Assembly: GCA_027083895.1 (NCBI GenBank)
Contig: JALWMN010000004.1
Location: 1 to 7,508 of the forward strand
Source: Campylobacteraceae bacterium
Lineage (GTDB): Bacteria > Campylobacterota > Campylobacteria > Campylobacterales > Sulfurovaceae
Length of the DNA: 7,508 nt
Reading direction: 5' to 3'
The position numbers and the translations under genes were made by a program. The notes under the pieces are model-generated. The model saw nothing but the letters and a program-made list of their open reading frames with translations, was not told where the DNA came from and did not search any database. Of this stretch, positions 1-7,028 are shown piece by piece. Positions within the stretch are counted from its first letter, which is position 1, and each line of letters begins with the position of its first letter.

Positions 1-286
1 CATGGATACAAGATATGATGAGAATCAGAGAAAAGAGGTAAGTGAATATACAATTAACTTTGGTAGATGTATCTTCTGTGGATACTGTGCTGAGGTGTGT
101 CCAGAGCTTGCAATTGTACATGGTGGTAGATATGAGACAGCAAGTGAGCAAAGAGCGAGCTTCTCTTTATTTGAGGATATGTTAACGCCAATCGATAAGC
201 TTAAAGAGCAAAAAGAGTATCCAGGGTTTGGTGCCGTCTCTCCAAATGCGGATGAGAATATTAAGCCAACACCACTGGCCTATTAA
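1..286 (+). CDS. nuoI: NADH-quinone oxidoreductase subunit I, C-terminal part (5' truncated)
   Basis: This is the C-terminal part of NuoI, the peripheral-arm subunit of complex I that carries two [4Fe-4S] clusters (N6a and N6b) and passes electrons toward the terminal cluster and quinone. Seen: 94 codons in frame from base 2, with a Cys-x2-Cys-x2-Cys-x3-Cys-Pro motif at fragment residues 23-34 (bases 68-103), which is the second of the family's two ferredoxin motifs. The sequence before it (Tyr-Thr-Ile-Asn-Phe-Gly-Arg) and the Pro-rich tail fit NuoI. The first motif must lie upstream of the window, because family members are roughly 160-220 residues long. The ATG at base 2 is therefore almost certainly an internal Met, and the gene runs off the left edge. 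The stop codon overlaps the AAGGAG ribosome binding site of nuoJ, consistent with one operon. Confidence 0.95.
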   Translation, partial: MDTRYDENQRKEVSEYTINFGRCIFCGYCAEVCPELAIVHGGRYETASEQRASFSLFEDMLTPIDKLKEQKEYPGFGAVSPNADENIKPTPLAY

Positions 287-295
287 GGAGTAGAG

Positions 296-856
296 ATGGA
301 AACTATAGCATTTTATCTATTTTCAATTTTAATAACAGGGCTCTTTTTAGTCACAGTAATGAGTAAGAATATACTCTACTCTATGAGTGCACTAGCAGCA
401 GGGATGGTACTTATATCAGGACTCTTCTTTATTCTAGGAGCAGACTTCTTAGGTGCTGTACAATTAGTTGTCTACTCTGGTGCCGTTATGGCACTCTATG
501 CATTTGGTATGATGTTCTTTGATGCAACGCGTAATGTTAAAGAGAAGAATAGCTCAGGAGCGGCAGTCTTTTTACTGAGTGGTTTAAGTGCAGTTGTATT
601 AGTGGCGATTTTTGCAGCTCCATCAATTGGTGCAAATATTAAACCACTTGTAACTGGCACAAAGGGGCTTGATAATCCACATGTAATTGGAGAGGTACTC
701 TTTACAAAATATCTGATTCCATTTGAGGTAGCAGCTGTAATGCTCCTTGTAGCAATGATTGCAGGAATTATATTAGCAAGCAAGAAGATGGATAAGAGTC
801 TCTCGGAGGTCTATATAGATGCACTGCCAGAAGAAGAGTTAAAGGAGCAGAAATGA
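296..856 (+). CDS. nuoJ: NADH-quinone oxidoreductase subunit J
   Basis: NuoJ (ND6 homologue) is a membrane subunit of complex I next to the quinone-coupling region, and its third helix takes part in coupling quinone reduction to proton movement. The 186-residue protein has five hydrophobic segments: about 3-21, 27-47, 50-75, 90-110 and 140-162. The third carries the family's signature, Ala-Asp-Phe-Leu-Gly-Ala-Val-Gln followed by Val-Tyr-Ser-Gly-Ala (Tyr60), where the known pi-bulge sits. The C-terminal tail of about 24 residues is charged and ends Glu-Glu-Glu-Leu-Lys-Glu-Gln-Lys. The start is supported by AAGGAG at 285-290, five bases upstream. The stop overlaps the nuoK start as ATGA, suggesting translational coupling. 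Length is normal for a bacterial NuoJ and nothing appears broken. Confidence 0.96.
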   Translation: METIAFYLFSILITGLFLVTVMSKNILYSMSALAAGMVLISGLFFILGADFLGAVQLVVYSGAVMALYAFGMMFFDATRNVKEKNSSGAAVFLLSGLSAVVLVAIFAAPSIGANIKPLVTGTKGLDNPHVIGEVLFTKYLIPFEVAAVMLLVAMIAGIILASKKMDKSLSEVYIDALPEEELKEQK

Positions 857-1158
857 CACTAACATTAACACATTACCTAGTACTCTCGGCAATTCTCTTT
901 GCAATAGGGATAGCTGGGGTAGTGAGACGGAAAAACCTCTTAATGCTATTTTTTGCAACTGAGATTATGCTTAATGCTGCCAATATTGCGTTTGCAGCGA
1001 TCTCTGCGTATATTGGTGATCTAAGTGGGCAGCTCTTTGCTCTCTTTATTATTGCAATAGCAGCGAGTGAGGTGGCGGTTGGTCTTGGACTATTGATCTT
1101 AATCTATAAGAAGTATGGTACTTTAGATTTAGACAAATTCACGGTAATGAAAGGGTAG
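853..1158 (+). CDS. nuoK: NADH-quinone oxidoreductase subunit K
   Basis: NuoK (ND4L homologue) is a small three-helix membrane subunit of complex I that forms part of the proton path between the quinone site and the antiporter-like subunits. The 101-residue protein shows three hydrophobic helices (about 5-23, 29-53 and 60-86). It has both buried glutamates known to be essential in the family: Glu37 in Phe-Ala-Thr-Glu-Ile-Met-Leu-Asn and Glu73 in Ala-Ala-Ser-Glu-Val-Ala-Val-Gly (Glu36 and Glu72 in E. coli). The basic loop Arg25-Arg26-Lys27 matches the conserved cytoplasmic arginine region. Length equals the usual 100-102 residues. AAGGAG at 842-847, inside the end of nuoJ, serves as ribosome binding site, and the start overlaps the nuoJ stop by four bases. 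Confidence 0.97.
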   Translation: MTLTLTHYLVLSAILFAIGIAGVVRRKNLLMLFFATEIMLNAANIAFAAISAYIGDLSGQLFALFIIAIAASEVAVGLGLLILIYKKYGTLDLDKFTVMKG

Positions 1159-1160
1159 TT

Positions 1161-3056
1161 ATGGAGAATCTATTATATATTGCACTCTTTGCTCCATTAG
1201 TTAGCTCGCTCTTTGCGGCACTCTTTGCACAGTCGCAAAAGAATCTCTTGGTTGGGATTGTAGCATCTTTATTGATTGGTGTTTCATTTGTTGCATCTGC
1301 AACATTACTGCTTGAGTTAGCACAGAACCCTAAAGCGATTCATGCGAACTTAATGGATTGGATTGTTGTAGGGGATATGGATGTTCGTTTTGGTTTTACG
1401 GTTGATCAGGTAACTGCTGTAATGATGACAGTAGTTACACTTGTATCGACAGTTGTTCATATCTACTCTAACTACTATATGGAGCATGATAGAAGTTATA
1501 ACCGCTTCTTCTCATACCTTTCAGCATTCGTCTTCTCGATGATGGTGTTAGTAATGAGTGATAACTTCTTAGGGCTCTTTATTGGTTGGGAAGGTGTTGG
1601 TGTCTGTTCTTGGTTGCTTGTAGGATTCTGGTATCATAAAAAGGATGAGACAAGAGATGTCAATCCATCAATCTCTCCAGCTTGGGCAGCAAATGAAGCA
1701 TTTATTATGAATAGAATTGCAGACCTTGGACTCTTAGTTGGTATCTTTATGATCTACTGGAATTTAGGTACTTTACGATACGAAGAGGTTTTTGCTCATC
1801 TTGACCAATTAAGTCATGGATTGATGGTTGCAATTGGTATAGCACTCTTTATTGGTGCAATGGGAAAATCGGCACAATTTCCACTCCATACATGGCTTGC
1901 AGATGCAATGGAGGGGCCAACTCCTGTTTCGGCACTTATCCATGCAGCAACAATGGTTACAGCTGGAGTTTACTTAGTTATCCGTGCAAATCCACTCTAT
2001 AGTGCTATCCCTGAAGTTGGCTACGGTATTGCTATTCTTGGTACATTTGTAGCAATCTTTGCAGCATCGATGGCACTTGTAAATAGAGACTTAAAAAGAA
2101 TTATTGCATACTCTACCCTTTCACAGTTAGGATATATGTTTGCTGCAGCAGGGCTTGGTGCATACTGGGTAGCACTCTTCCACTTAGCAGCACACGCATT
2201 TTTTAAAGCTCTACTCTTCTTGGGTGCTGGTAATGTAATGCATGCTATGCATGATGAGCTTGATATCTTTAAGATGGGAGGACTCAAGAAAGAGCTGGGT
2301 AAAACATTCTTCTTTATGGGGCTAGCATCGTTAGCACTTGCAGGTATCTATCCACTTGCTGGATTCTTCTCGAAAGATACAATTTTAGAGGTTGCCTTTA
2401 ATGAGCACACATATGGTATATGGTTTGTGCTTTGGTTAACTGCTGGTATGACAGCATTTTATAGTTTTAGACAAGTATTCTTAGTATTCCTTGGTGATGA
2501 GCGATACCATGAGCTTGGTGTACATCCTCATGAAGCCTACAATTGGGTCTTTATTGCACTTGCACCACTTGCTATTTTAGCAGTTATTTTTGGTTTCTGG
2601 AAAGAGGAGTTTATGGAGTATGTAACTCAAATGCTTCCAGCGTATGAGATGAGTGAGCATACACACCATATGGTCTGGATTCTTATTATCGTAACAACTC
2701 TCATTGCTGTTGGTGGTATCTTGCTTGCATACTTTAAGTATGCGAAGGGTCTTAAGAGAGATCCAAAAGTTGAGAATAGCTTTGCATATAAATTGTTGAG
2801 CAATCAGTACTATATCCCAAATTTATATGAGAATGGTGTAAGTAAACCGTATGCTGAATTATCAAATATTGCGTGGCAGACAGTGGATATGAAGATAGTA
2901 GATGCAACAGTTGATGGTATTGCTAAGACAATAGAGAAGGGTGGCGATGTTAGTAGAAGTGCACAAGATGGTAACCTCTCAAGCTACCTCAAGTGGTTGA
3001 CGGCTGGTTTAATTTTAATTACATTGATAGCAGTTGCATCTGTTGCAATGAAGTAA
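1161..3056 (+). CDS. nuoL: NADH-quinone oxidoreductase subunit L
   Basis: NuoL (ND5 homologue) is the distal antiporter-like proton pump of complex I. The 631-residue protein has the family's many transmembrane helices, then a long amphipathic lateral stretch (about 530-605) and a last helix (about 608-629), matching the arm that runs along NuoM and NuoN. Key channel residues are present: Glu144 (Gly-Trp-Glu-Gly-Val-Gly), Asp188, Lys236 (Met-Gly-Lys-Ser-Ala-Gln-Phe-Pro-Leu-His-Thr-Trp), His261, His341, His345, Lys349 and Lys405 (Phe-Phe-Ser-Lys-Asp). These correspond to E. coli Glu144, Asp178, Lys229, His254, His334, His338, Lys342 and Lys399. About ten extra residues relative to E. coli lie between Glu144 and Asp188 (Thr-Arg-Asp-Val-Asn-Pro-Ser-Ile-Ser-Pro-Ala-Trp region). 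The start follows nuoK by two bases, with an AAAGGG ribosome binding site ending at 1155. Confidence 0.97.
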   Translation: MENLLYIALFAPLVSSLFAALFAQSQKNLLVGIVASLLIGVSFVASATLLLELAQNPKAIHANLMDWIVVGDMDVRFGFTVDQVTAVMMTVVTLVSTVVHIYSNYYMEHDRSYNRFFSYLSAFVFSMMVLVMSDNFLGLFIGWEGVGVCSWLLVGFWYHKKDETRDVNPSISPAWAANEAFIMNRIADLGLLVGIFMIYWNLGTLRYEEVFAHLDQLSHGLMVAIGIALFIGAMGKSAQFPLHTWLADAMEGPTPVSALIHAATMVTAGVYLVIRANPLYSAIPEVGYGIAILGTFVAIFAASMALVNRDLKRIIAYSTLSQLGYMFAAAGLGAYWVALFHLAAHAFFKALLFLGAGNVMHAMHDELDIFKMGGLKKELGKTFFFMGLASLALAGIYPLAGFFSKDTILEVAFNEHTYGIWFVLWLTAGMTAFYSFRQVFLVFLGDERYHELGVHPHEAYNWVFIALAPLAILAVIFGFWKEEFMEYVTQMLPAYEMSEHTHHMVWILIIVTTLIAVGGILLAYFKYAKGLKRDPKVENSFAYKLLSNQYYIPNLYENGVSKPYAELSNIAWQTVDMKIVDATVDGIAKTIEKGGDVSRSAQDGNLSSYLKWLTAGLILITLIAVASVAMK

Positions 3057-3067
3057 GGAGAGCGTAG

Positions 3068-4597
3068 ATGAGTAATATATTAACCGTTTTAATTTTCTTT
3101 CCTCTAGTAGCTGGACTATTTGGTTTTTTAGTAAACCAAAAGAGCATTAGAGTCTATGGTATTGCAGTGGCCACAGCAGAGTTTTTGCTCTCACTATGGT
3201 TGTGGATGGCATTTGATCCAGCTTCGCCAGGGATGCAGTTTGTTGAGAAGTTGCCACTAATTCCTGAGTTTGGTATTAGCTACTACCTTGGTGTTGATGG
3301 GATTAGTCTCTTTATTGTGATTATGAGTACTCTAATGACTCTTATTGGTATCGTAGCTTTGAGTATTAAAGAGAATGTTAAGAATATGATTATTACCCTC
3401 CTCTTCTTAGAGGTTGCAATGGTAGGAGTCTTTGTCTCTTTAGATGTAATTCTCTTTTATATCTTTTGGGAGTTCTCTCTTGTTCCAATGCTCTATATTA
3501 TTGGTGCTTGGGGTGGACCAAAAAAGCTCTATGCAGCAATTAAGTTCTTTATCTATACCTTTGCTGGTTCGTTAGTAATGTTAGTTGGTATCTTATATTT
3601 TGCCTTCTTGTACCATGCTCAATCAGGTTCATGGAGCTTTGCATTAACAGATTGGTATGCACTTCTTTTACCATTTGATGTACAAACATGGCTCTTTTGG
3701 GCATTCTTCTTAGGATTTGCTATTAAGGTTCCAATGTTCCCATTCCATACATGGTTACCTTATGCACATGGACAGGCACCAACTGTTGGTTCAGTCATTC
3801 TTGCTGCAGTACTTTTGAAGATGGGTACTTATGGGTTTGTTCGATTTTCGCTCCCTCTCTTTCCAGATGCTGCGGTAGCCTATATAGTGCCAGTAGCGAT
3901 TATTGCAATAATTATGATTATCTATACAGCTATGGTTGCTTATGCTCAAAAAGATATTAAGCAAGTTATTGCATATAGCTCAATTTCGCATATGGGTGTT
4001 ATTATTTTAGGTACTTTTGCAATGAATGTAGAGGGGATTGCAGGATCAGTATTTTTAATGCTCTCTCATGGTATTGTATCGGGAGCACTCTTCTTGCTTG
4101 TAGGTGTAATCTATGATAGAAAACATACCAAGATGATGGATCAATTTGGTGGATTAGCCTACTCAATGCCAACTTATGCAACAATCTTTGGTATCATGAC
4201 AATGGCTTCAGTAGGGCTACCACTTACAATTGGATTTGTTGGAGAGTATCTCTCTCTTGCTGGTTTCTTTAAAGTCTCTCCAGTTATGACAATAGTTGCA
4301 GGTACATCAATAATCTTGGGTGCTGTATATATGTTAAGTATACTAAAGAAGACCTTCTTTGGACCAATAACTCATGAAGAGAATAAGCACCTTTCAGATT
4401 TAGACAGCAAAGAGATGTGGGCACTTGTTCCACTTGTTGCGATTGTAGTATGGCTTGGTGTATATCCTAAGCCAGTACTTGGACCAATCGATAACTCAAC
4501 GAAGGCTCTCGTGCAACTAATGCATGAAAAAGCACAGACTGATGTTGCCAAAAAGATAATTTTGGTGAGTAAAAATAGTGCGAAGGAGGCAAAATAA
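3068..4597 (+). CDS. nuoM: NADH-quinone oxidoreductase subunit M
   Basis: NuoM (ND4 homologue) is the middle antiporter-like proton-pumping subunit of complex I. The 509-residue protein is hydrophobic over nearly its whole length. It keeps the functional residues known from E. coli: Glu135 (Phe-Trp-Glu-Phe; E. coli Glu144), Lys220 (Ala-Ile-Lys-Val-Pro-Met-Phe-Pro-Phe-His-Thr-Trp; Lys234), Lys251 (Leu-Leu-Lys-Met-Gly-Thr-Tyr-Gly; Lys265), His334 (Leu-Ser-His-Gly; His348) and Glu393 (Val-Gly-Glu-Tyr; Glu407, where NuoL and NuoN have Lys). That Glu, the Gly-Val-Asp-Gly-Ile-Ser segment near residue 75 and the position between nuoL and nuoN identify it as NuoM. A hydrophilic, Lys-rich tail follows the last helix. 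TAAGGAG at 3054-3060 overlaps the nuoL stop and sits seven bases before the start. The stop shares one base with the nuoN start. Confidence 0.97.
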   Translation: MSNILTVLIFFPLVAGLFGFLVNQKSIRVYGIAVATAEFLLSLWLWMAFDPASPGMQFVEKLPLIPEFGISYYLGVDGISLFIVIMSTLMTLIGIVALSIKENVKNMIITLLFLEVAMVGVFVSLDVILFYIFWEFSLVPMLYIIGAWGGPKKLYAAIKFFIYTFAGSLVMLVGILYFAFLYHAQSGSWSFALTDWYALLLPFDVQTWLFWAFFLGFAIKVPMFPFHTWLPYAHGQAPTVGSVILAAVLLKMGTYGFVRFSLPLFPDAAVAYIVPVAIIAIIMIIYTAMVAYAQKDIKQVIAYSSISHMGVIILGTFAMNVEGIAGSVFLMLSHGIVSGALFLLVGVIYDRKHTKMMDQFGGLAYSMPTYATIFGIMTMASVGLPLTIGFVGEYLSLAGFFKVSPVMTIVAGTSIILGAVYMLSILKKTFFGPITHEENKHLSDLDSKEMWALVPLVAIVVWLGVYPKPVLGPIDNSTKALVQLMHEKAQTDVAKKIILVSKNSAKEAK

Positions 4598-6087
4598 TGG
4601 CACCTATAACAGTAGATTTTGCGTCACTGAATTTAATGACGCTTGCCCCAATGCTTGTGACACTAGTTGGGGCATTGGTGATATTGATTATTGATTTAAT
4701 AAAATCAGATCTTGATAAGACGCTCTATGCGACTTTAACTATTTTAACTCTCTTTATTGCATTGGGTGCAACGTTGAGCCTAAATATCAATGAGCGTGGC
4801 CTCTTTGATACTATTCTTATAGATGGGGTTTCTGTTCTTGGTCAATCAATCATTATAATTGCATCGATGCTCTTTATTCCATTAGCACTCACAAAGAGAA
4901 AGTTCCATGAGTTTTCATACCCTGAGTTCTTTTCTCTCTTTTTATTTATGGTATTTGGATTCCAGTTTATGGCATCAAGTGATAACTTAATTCTTATTTT
5001 TGTAGGTCTTGAGACTGCCTCTTTAGCACTCTATACATTGATTGCTATGCATAATACAAAGTTGGCTCATGAAGCCGCTATTAAATACTTTACAATGGGT
5101 GCAATGGCTTCAGGCTTCTTTGCAATGGGGGCTGCAGCTATTTATGGTTTAACTGGATCAGTAGAGATGGCTACTATGGCAAAGATCTTTCAAGAGAGAC
5201 TCAATGATGCAGGTATTATTATTCCTTTGATTGGTGGTGCTCTTTTGATGGTTGTAGCAATAGGATTTAAGGTATCATTAATCCCATTCCATATGTGGAC
5301 ACCAGATACCTATGAGGGGGCGAGTGCTCCTATGGCTGGATATATGTCTATTGTACCTAAGATTGCAATGATGGTTGTTGCAATGCGACTTTTTGGTATC
5401 TATTTAGAGTTAGATATAGAAATTGTCCGTGATGTGATTATTGCACTTGCTGTTATTACAACTACTTTAGCAAATATGATGGCACTTGTACAAGAAGATG
5501 TCAAAAGAATGCTGGCATATAGTTCAATTTCACATGCAGGTTTTGTATTGATTGCAATTGCTCTTGATACAACAAAAGGATACTCTTCGCTCTTTTTATA
5601 CTATGGACTCTTCTTATTTACAAACCTTGGTGCCTTTACAGTACTTTGGGTAAGTCGCCATAAATATAATGTTCACCATGAGCGATTCCACCATCCATAT
5701 AGTAAATTTGCTGGAATGATTCATAGATCACCAATTGCAGCAATTATCATGGCTATCTTTATGCTCTCACTCGCTGGAGTACCACCATTTAGTCTCTTTT
5801 GGGGAAAACTCTATGTTTTGAGTGCAGTTGTTGATTCTGGATGGTATGTAGTTGCAATTATTATGGCTCTTAATAGTGCAATTGCAGTCTACTACTACCT
5901 AAAATTAATTGTCTATATGTTCTTAAAGTCTGAGGAACTCAGTGGTGGCAAAGTTGTATATGCAAACCGAGCACTCTCATTAGAGATTGTAATTGGTATT
6001 GCTGCATTTGTAACAGTTACTTCAATTTTCTATATCGATCCACTCTTAAGCTTTATTACAAACTTAGTGGGAGCAAGCGGCTATTAA
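4597..6087 (+). CDS. nuoN: NADH-quinone oxidoreductase subunit N
   Basis: NuoN (ND2 homologue) is the antiporter-like subunit closest to NuoK and is the last nuo gene here. The 496-residue protein is multi-helical and contains Glu139 (Val-Gly-Leu-Glu-Thr), Lys163 (Ala-Ile-Lys-Tyr-Phe), Lys225 (Gly-Phe-Lys-Val-Ser-Leu-Ile-Pro-Phe-His-Met-Trp), Lys255 (Val-Pro-Lys-Ile-Ala) and Lys404 (Phe-Trp-Gly-Lys-Leu-Tyr). These match E. coli Glu133, Lys158, Lys217, Lys247 and Lys395. The Thr-Pro-Asp-Thr-Tyr-Glu-Gly segment after the fourth of these landmarks' loop is a NuoN signature. A His-rich loop (His355, His360, His361, His365, His366) lies between two helices. The start overlaps the nuoM stop (TAATG), with AAGGAGG at 4583-4589, the strongest ribosome binding site in the window. 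The stop codon lies inside the loop of a hairpin. Confidence 0.97.
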   Translation: MAPITVDFASLNLMTLAPMLVTLVGALVILIIDLIKSDLDKTLYATLTILTLFIALGATLSLNINERGLFDTILIDGVSVLGQSIIIIASMLFIPLALTKRKFHEFSYPEFFSLFLFMVFGFQFMASSDNLILIFVGLETASLALYTLIAMHNTKLAHEAAIKYFTMGAMASGFFAMGAAAIYGLTGSVEMATMAKIFQERLNDAGIIIPLIGGALLMVVAIGFKVSLIPFHMWTPDTYEGASAPMAGYMSIVPKIAMMVVAMRLFGIYLELDIEIVRDVIIALAVITTTLANMMALVQEDVKRMLAYSSISHAGFVLIAIALDTTKGYSSLFLYYGLFLFTNLGAFTVLWVSRHKYNVHHERFHHPYSKFAGMIHRSPIAAIIMAIFMLSLAGVPPFSLFWGKLYVLSAVVDSGWYVVAIIMALNSAIAVYYYLKLIVYMFLKSEELSGGKVVYANRALSLEIVIGIAAFVTVTSIFYIDPLLSFITNLVGASGY

Positions 6088-6095
6088 GAGCCGCT
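6076..6095 (+). other. Perfect hairpin spanning the nuoN stop codon
   Basis: AGCGGCT (6076-6082) and AGCCGCT (6089-6095) form a perfect 7-bp, GC-rich stem around a 6-base loop, ATTAAG, which contains most of the last codon and the whole TAA stop of nuoN (6085-6087). No T-tract follows directly, so on its own it is not a classical intrinsic terminator. It may protect the 3' end of the nuo mRNA or act with the hairpin immediately downstream. A terminating ribosome would melt it, so it can form only on transcripts free of ribosomes there. Confidence 0.7.
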
Positions 6096-6097
6096 GT

Positions 6098-6124
6098 AAG
6101 CACCTATTAGTGCTTTAAGTTTTT
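6098..6124 (+). terminator. Probable intrinsic terminator after nuoN
   Basis: AAGCAC (6098-6103) and GTGCTT (6110-6115) form a perfect 6-bp stem with a 6-base loop (CTATTA). Four bases later comes a run of five T (6120-6124), followed by a pyrimidine-rich stretch. The position just beyond the end of the nuo operon and before an independent promoter fits termination. The stem is short and the T-run is offset, so efficiency may be moderate. The preceding hairpin at 6076-6095 may reinforce it. Confidence 0.6.
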
Positions 6125-6191
6125 CCTACTTCGCTTTTACTTCTGCTATAGTTTAAAATTTACCATAAAATGAGCCCTTCTAGAATATTTT

Positions 6192-6200
6192 TGCTATAAT
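6192..6200 (+). promoter_or_regulatory. Extended -10 promoter for the 211-aa exported protein gene
   Basis: TGCTATAAT is a consensus -10 hexamer (TATAAT, 6195-6200) with the upstream TGn extension, preceded by a run of five T (6188-6192). No recognisable TTGACA-like -35 lies 16-18 bases upstream. That is typical of the main sigma factor promoters described in Campylobacterota. Transcription would start near 6206-6208, giving a leader of about 22-24 bases to the ATG at 6230. A weaker match, TGCTATAGT, lies at 6144-6152. Confidence 0.65.
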
Positions 6201-6229
6201 ATGCTATACCCCAGCTTAAAGGGCACGTT

Positions 6230-6865
6230 ATGGCTAGATTTATGCTACTACTATCTACTCTTTTTTTATTAATTACAGATGCTAACTCTATTAGTGGTCA
6301 GTGGATTTTTGATCTTAACCGTTCAATTAAGGCAAAAGAGATCTTTGCTTCATACTATAAGCAATTAGATGGAATGGTGATTACAATTGATGCCAATAGG
6401 AGCTACGCAATTTTAGGTAGAGAGAGTGGTAGCTGGAAGGAGCATGGAGATGCTTTTTTACTCACATCAAAAAAGGGTAAAAAGATGGGTGCAAAACTTT
6501 TAAAAGAGAATCAGCTACTACTCTTTCGAGGAAGAGTGCCACTTTTTTTTCGAAAAGTTGCTAATGGTAAAGATATAAGTGAGTATATCTATCTTGATAG
6601 AGTCTATAAGCAAAGAGCGAAGGTTTATGAAAATGGCTACCTCTACTATCTCTTTTTAAATAATGGAGTTTTTTATAGTTATGTAAGCAATAAAGAGAGT
6701 GTAACGGCCGAAGAGATTAAGAGAGCTGGAGATAGATTAGAGTATCAATTTTTAGGGGACAAGATAGTAATGAAGGGGCCATATAAAATTGTTATAATAG
6801 CTTATGGGAAGGAGAAGATTGTTACCTCTCAAGGGGATATACTCTATTTAGAGAAAAAGAGGTAG
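6230..6865 (+). CDS. Hypothetical exported protein, 211 aa
   Basis: I do not recognise this protein. Residues 1-20 look like a Sec signal peptide: Arg3, a hydrophobic core Phe-Met-Leu-Leu-Leu-Ser-Thr-Leu-Phe-Leu-Leu-Ile, then Asp-Ala-Asn-Ser as a plausible cleavage region. There is no lipobox Cys, and no cysteine anywhere. The mature part (about 190 residues) has no further membrane helix, is rich in Lys, Tyr and Phe, and has alternating hydrophobic stretches suggesting a mainly beta fold (for example around 49-63, 117-124, 136-151, 170-180 and 185-206). A periplasmic or surface location is inferred. Starts at 6230 (AAAGGG at 6218-6223) or at the ATG at 6242 are both possible; the first has the better spacing. 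It has its own promoter and lies beyond the nuo terminator, so a link to complex I is not implied. T7 (6261-6267) and T8 (6543-6550) runs lie inside the frame. Confidence 0.85.
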   Translation: MARFMLLLSTLFLLITDANSISGQWIFDLNRSIKAKEIFASYYKQLDGMVITIDANRSYAILGRESGSWKEHGDAFLLTSKKGKKMGAKLLKENQLLLFRGRVPLFFRKVANGKDISEYIYLDRVYKQRAKVYENGYLYYLFLNNGVFYSYVSNKESVTAEEIKRAGDRLEYQFLGDKIVMKGPYKIVIIAYGKEKIVTSQGDILYLEKKR

Positions 6866-6901
6866 TTTCAATTAAAAATTTCTATTAGAGATTAATAAGC
6901 T

Positions 6902-7014
6902 TTAGCAAATCATTTACTAGAGGGCATTTACAAAAATCCATCAATTAAGCTATAGGTTAAGCTTAAGATTTCTGCAAACACCCATAACCAAAGCATTTAC
7001 CAAATCTTTGCTAA
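6902..7014. repeat. Dispersed small repeats in an intergenic stretch
   Basis: The 222-bp gap 6866-7087 has no convincing gene or terminator. It holds an 8-bp perfect inverted pair, TTAGCAAA (6902-6909) and TTTGCTAA (7007-7014); three direct copies of CATTTAC (6911-6917, 6925-6931, 6994-7000); TTAAGCT twice (6945-6951 and 6957-6963); and the palindrome TTAAGCTTAA (6957-6966), which could also pair as TTAAGC (6945-6950) with GCTTAA (6961-6966). In such AT-rich DNA some of this is expected by chance. Operator function or remnants of a decayed element are both possible and unproven. Confidence 0.35.
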
Positions 7015-7028
7015 TTCTAATACAAAAT

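Noticed and set aside
2..4. ATG at base 2 as a true start of nuoI
   Set aside because: NuoI needs a second, earlier ferredoxin motif, so this Met is internal and the gene is cut by the window edge.
654..668. TGGCAC resembling half of a sigma-54 promoter
   Set aside because: The required GC element at fixed spacing is absent, and it lies inside nuoJ with no gene start nearby.
496..783. Minus-strand open frame of 95 codons inside nuoJ
   Set aside because: It lies wholly within a well-supported gene, has no ribosome binding site pattern of its own, and its translation looks like the reverse shadow of a hydrophobic coding sequence.
2021..2287. Minus-strand open frame of 88 codons inside nuoL
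   Set aside because: Antisense shadow of conserved NuoL helices; low-complexity Ala/Ser/Ile composition and no independent support.
3751..3960. Plus-strand 69-codon frame inside nuoM, rich in Cys
   Set aside because: Out-of-frame reading of a conserved NuoM region; the Cys come from shifted Gly/Leu/Val codons.
6170..6199. Nine-codon frame ATG..TAA just before the 6195 promoter box
   Set aside because: It overlaps the -10 box itself, has no ribosome binding site, and would not be on the transcript from that promoter.
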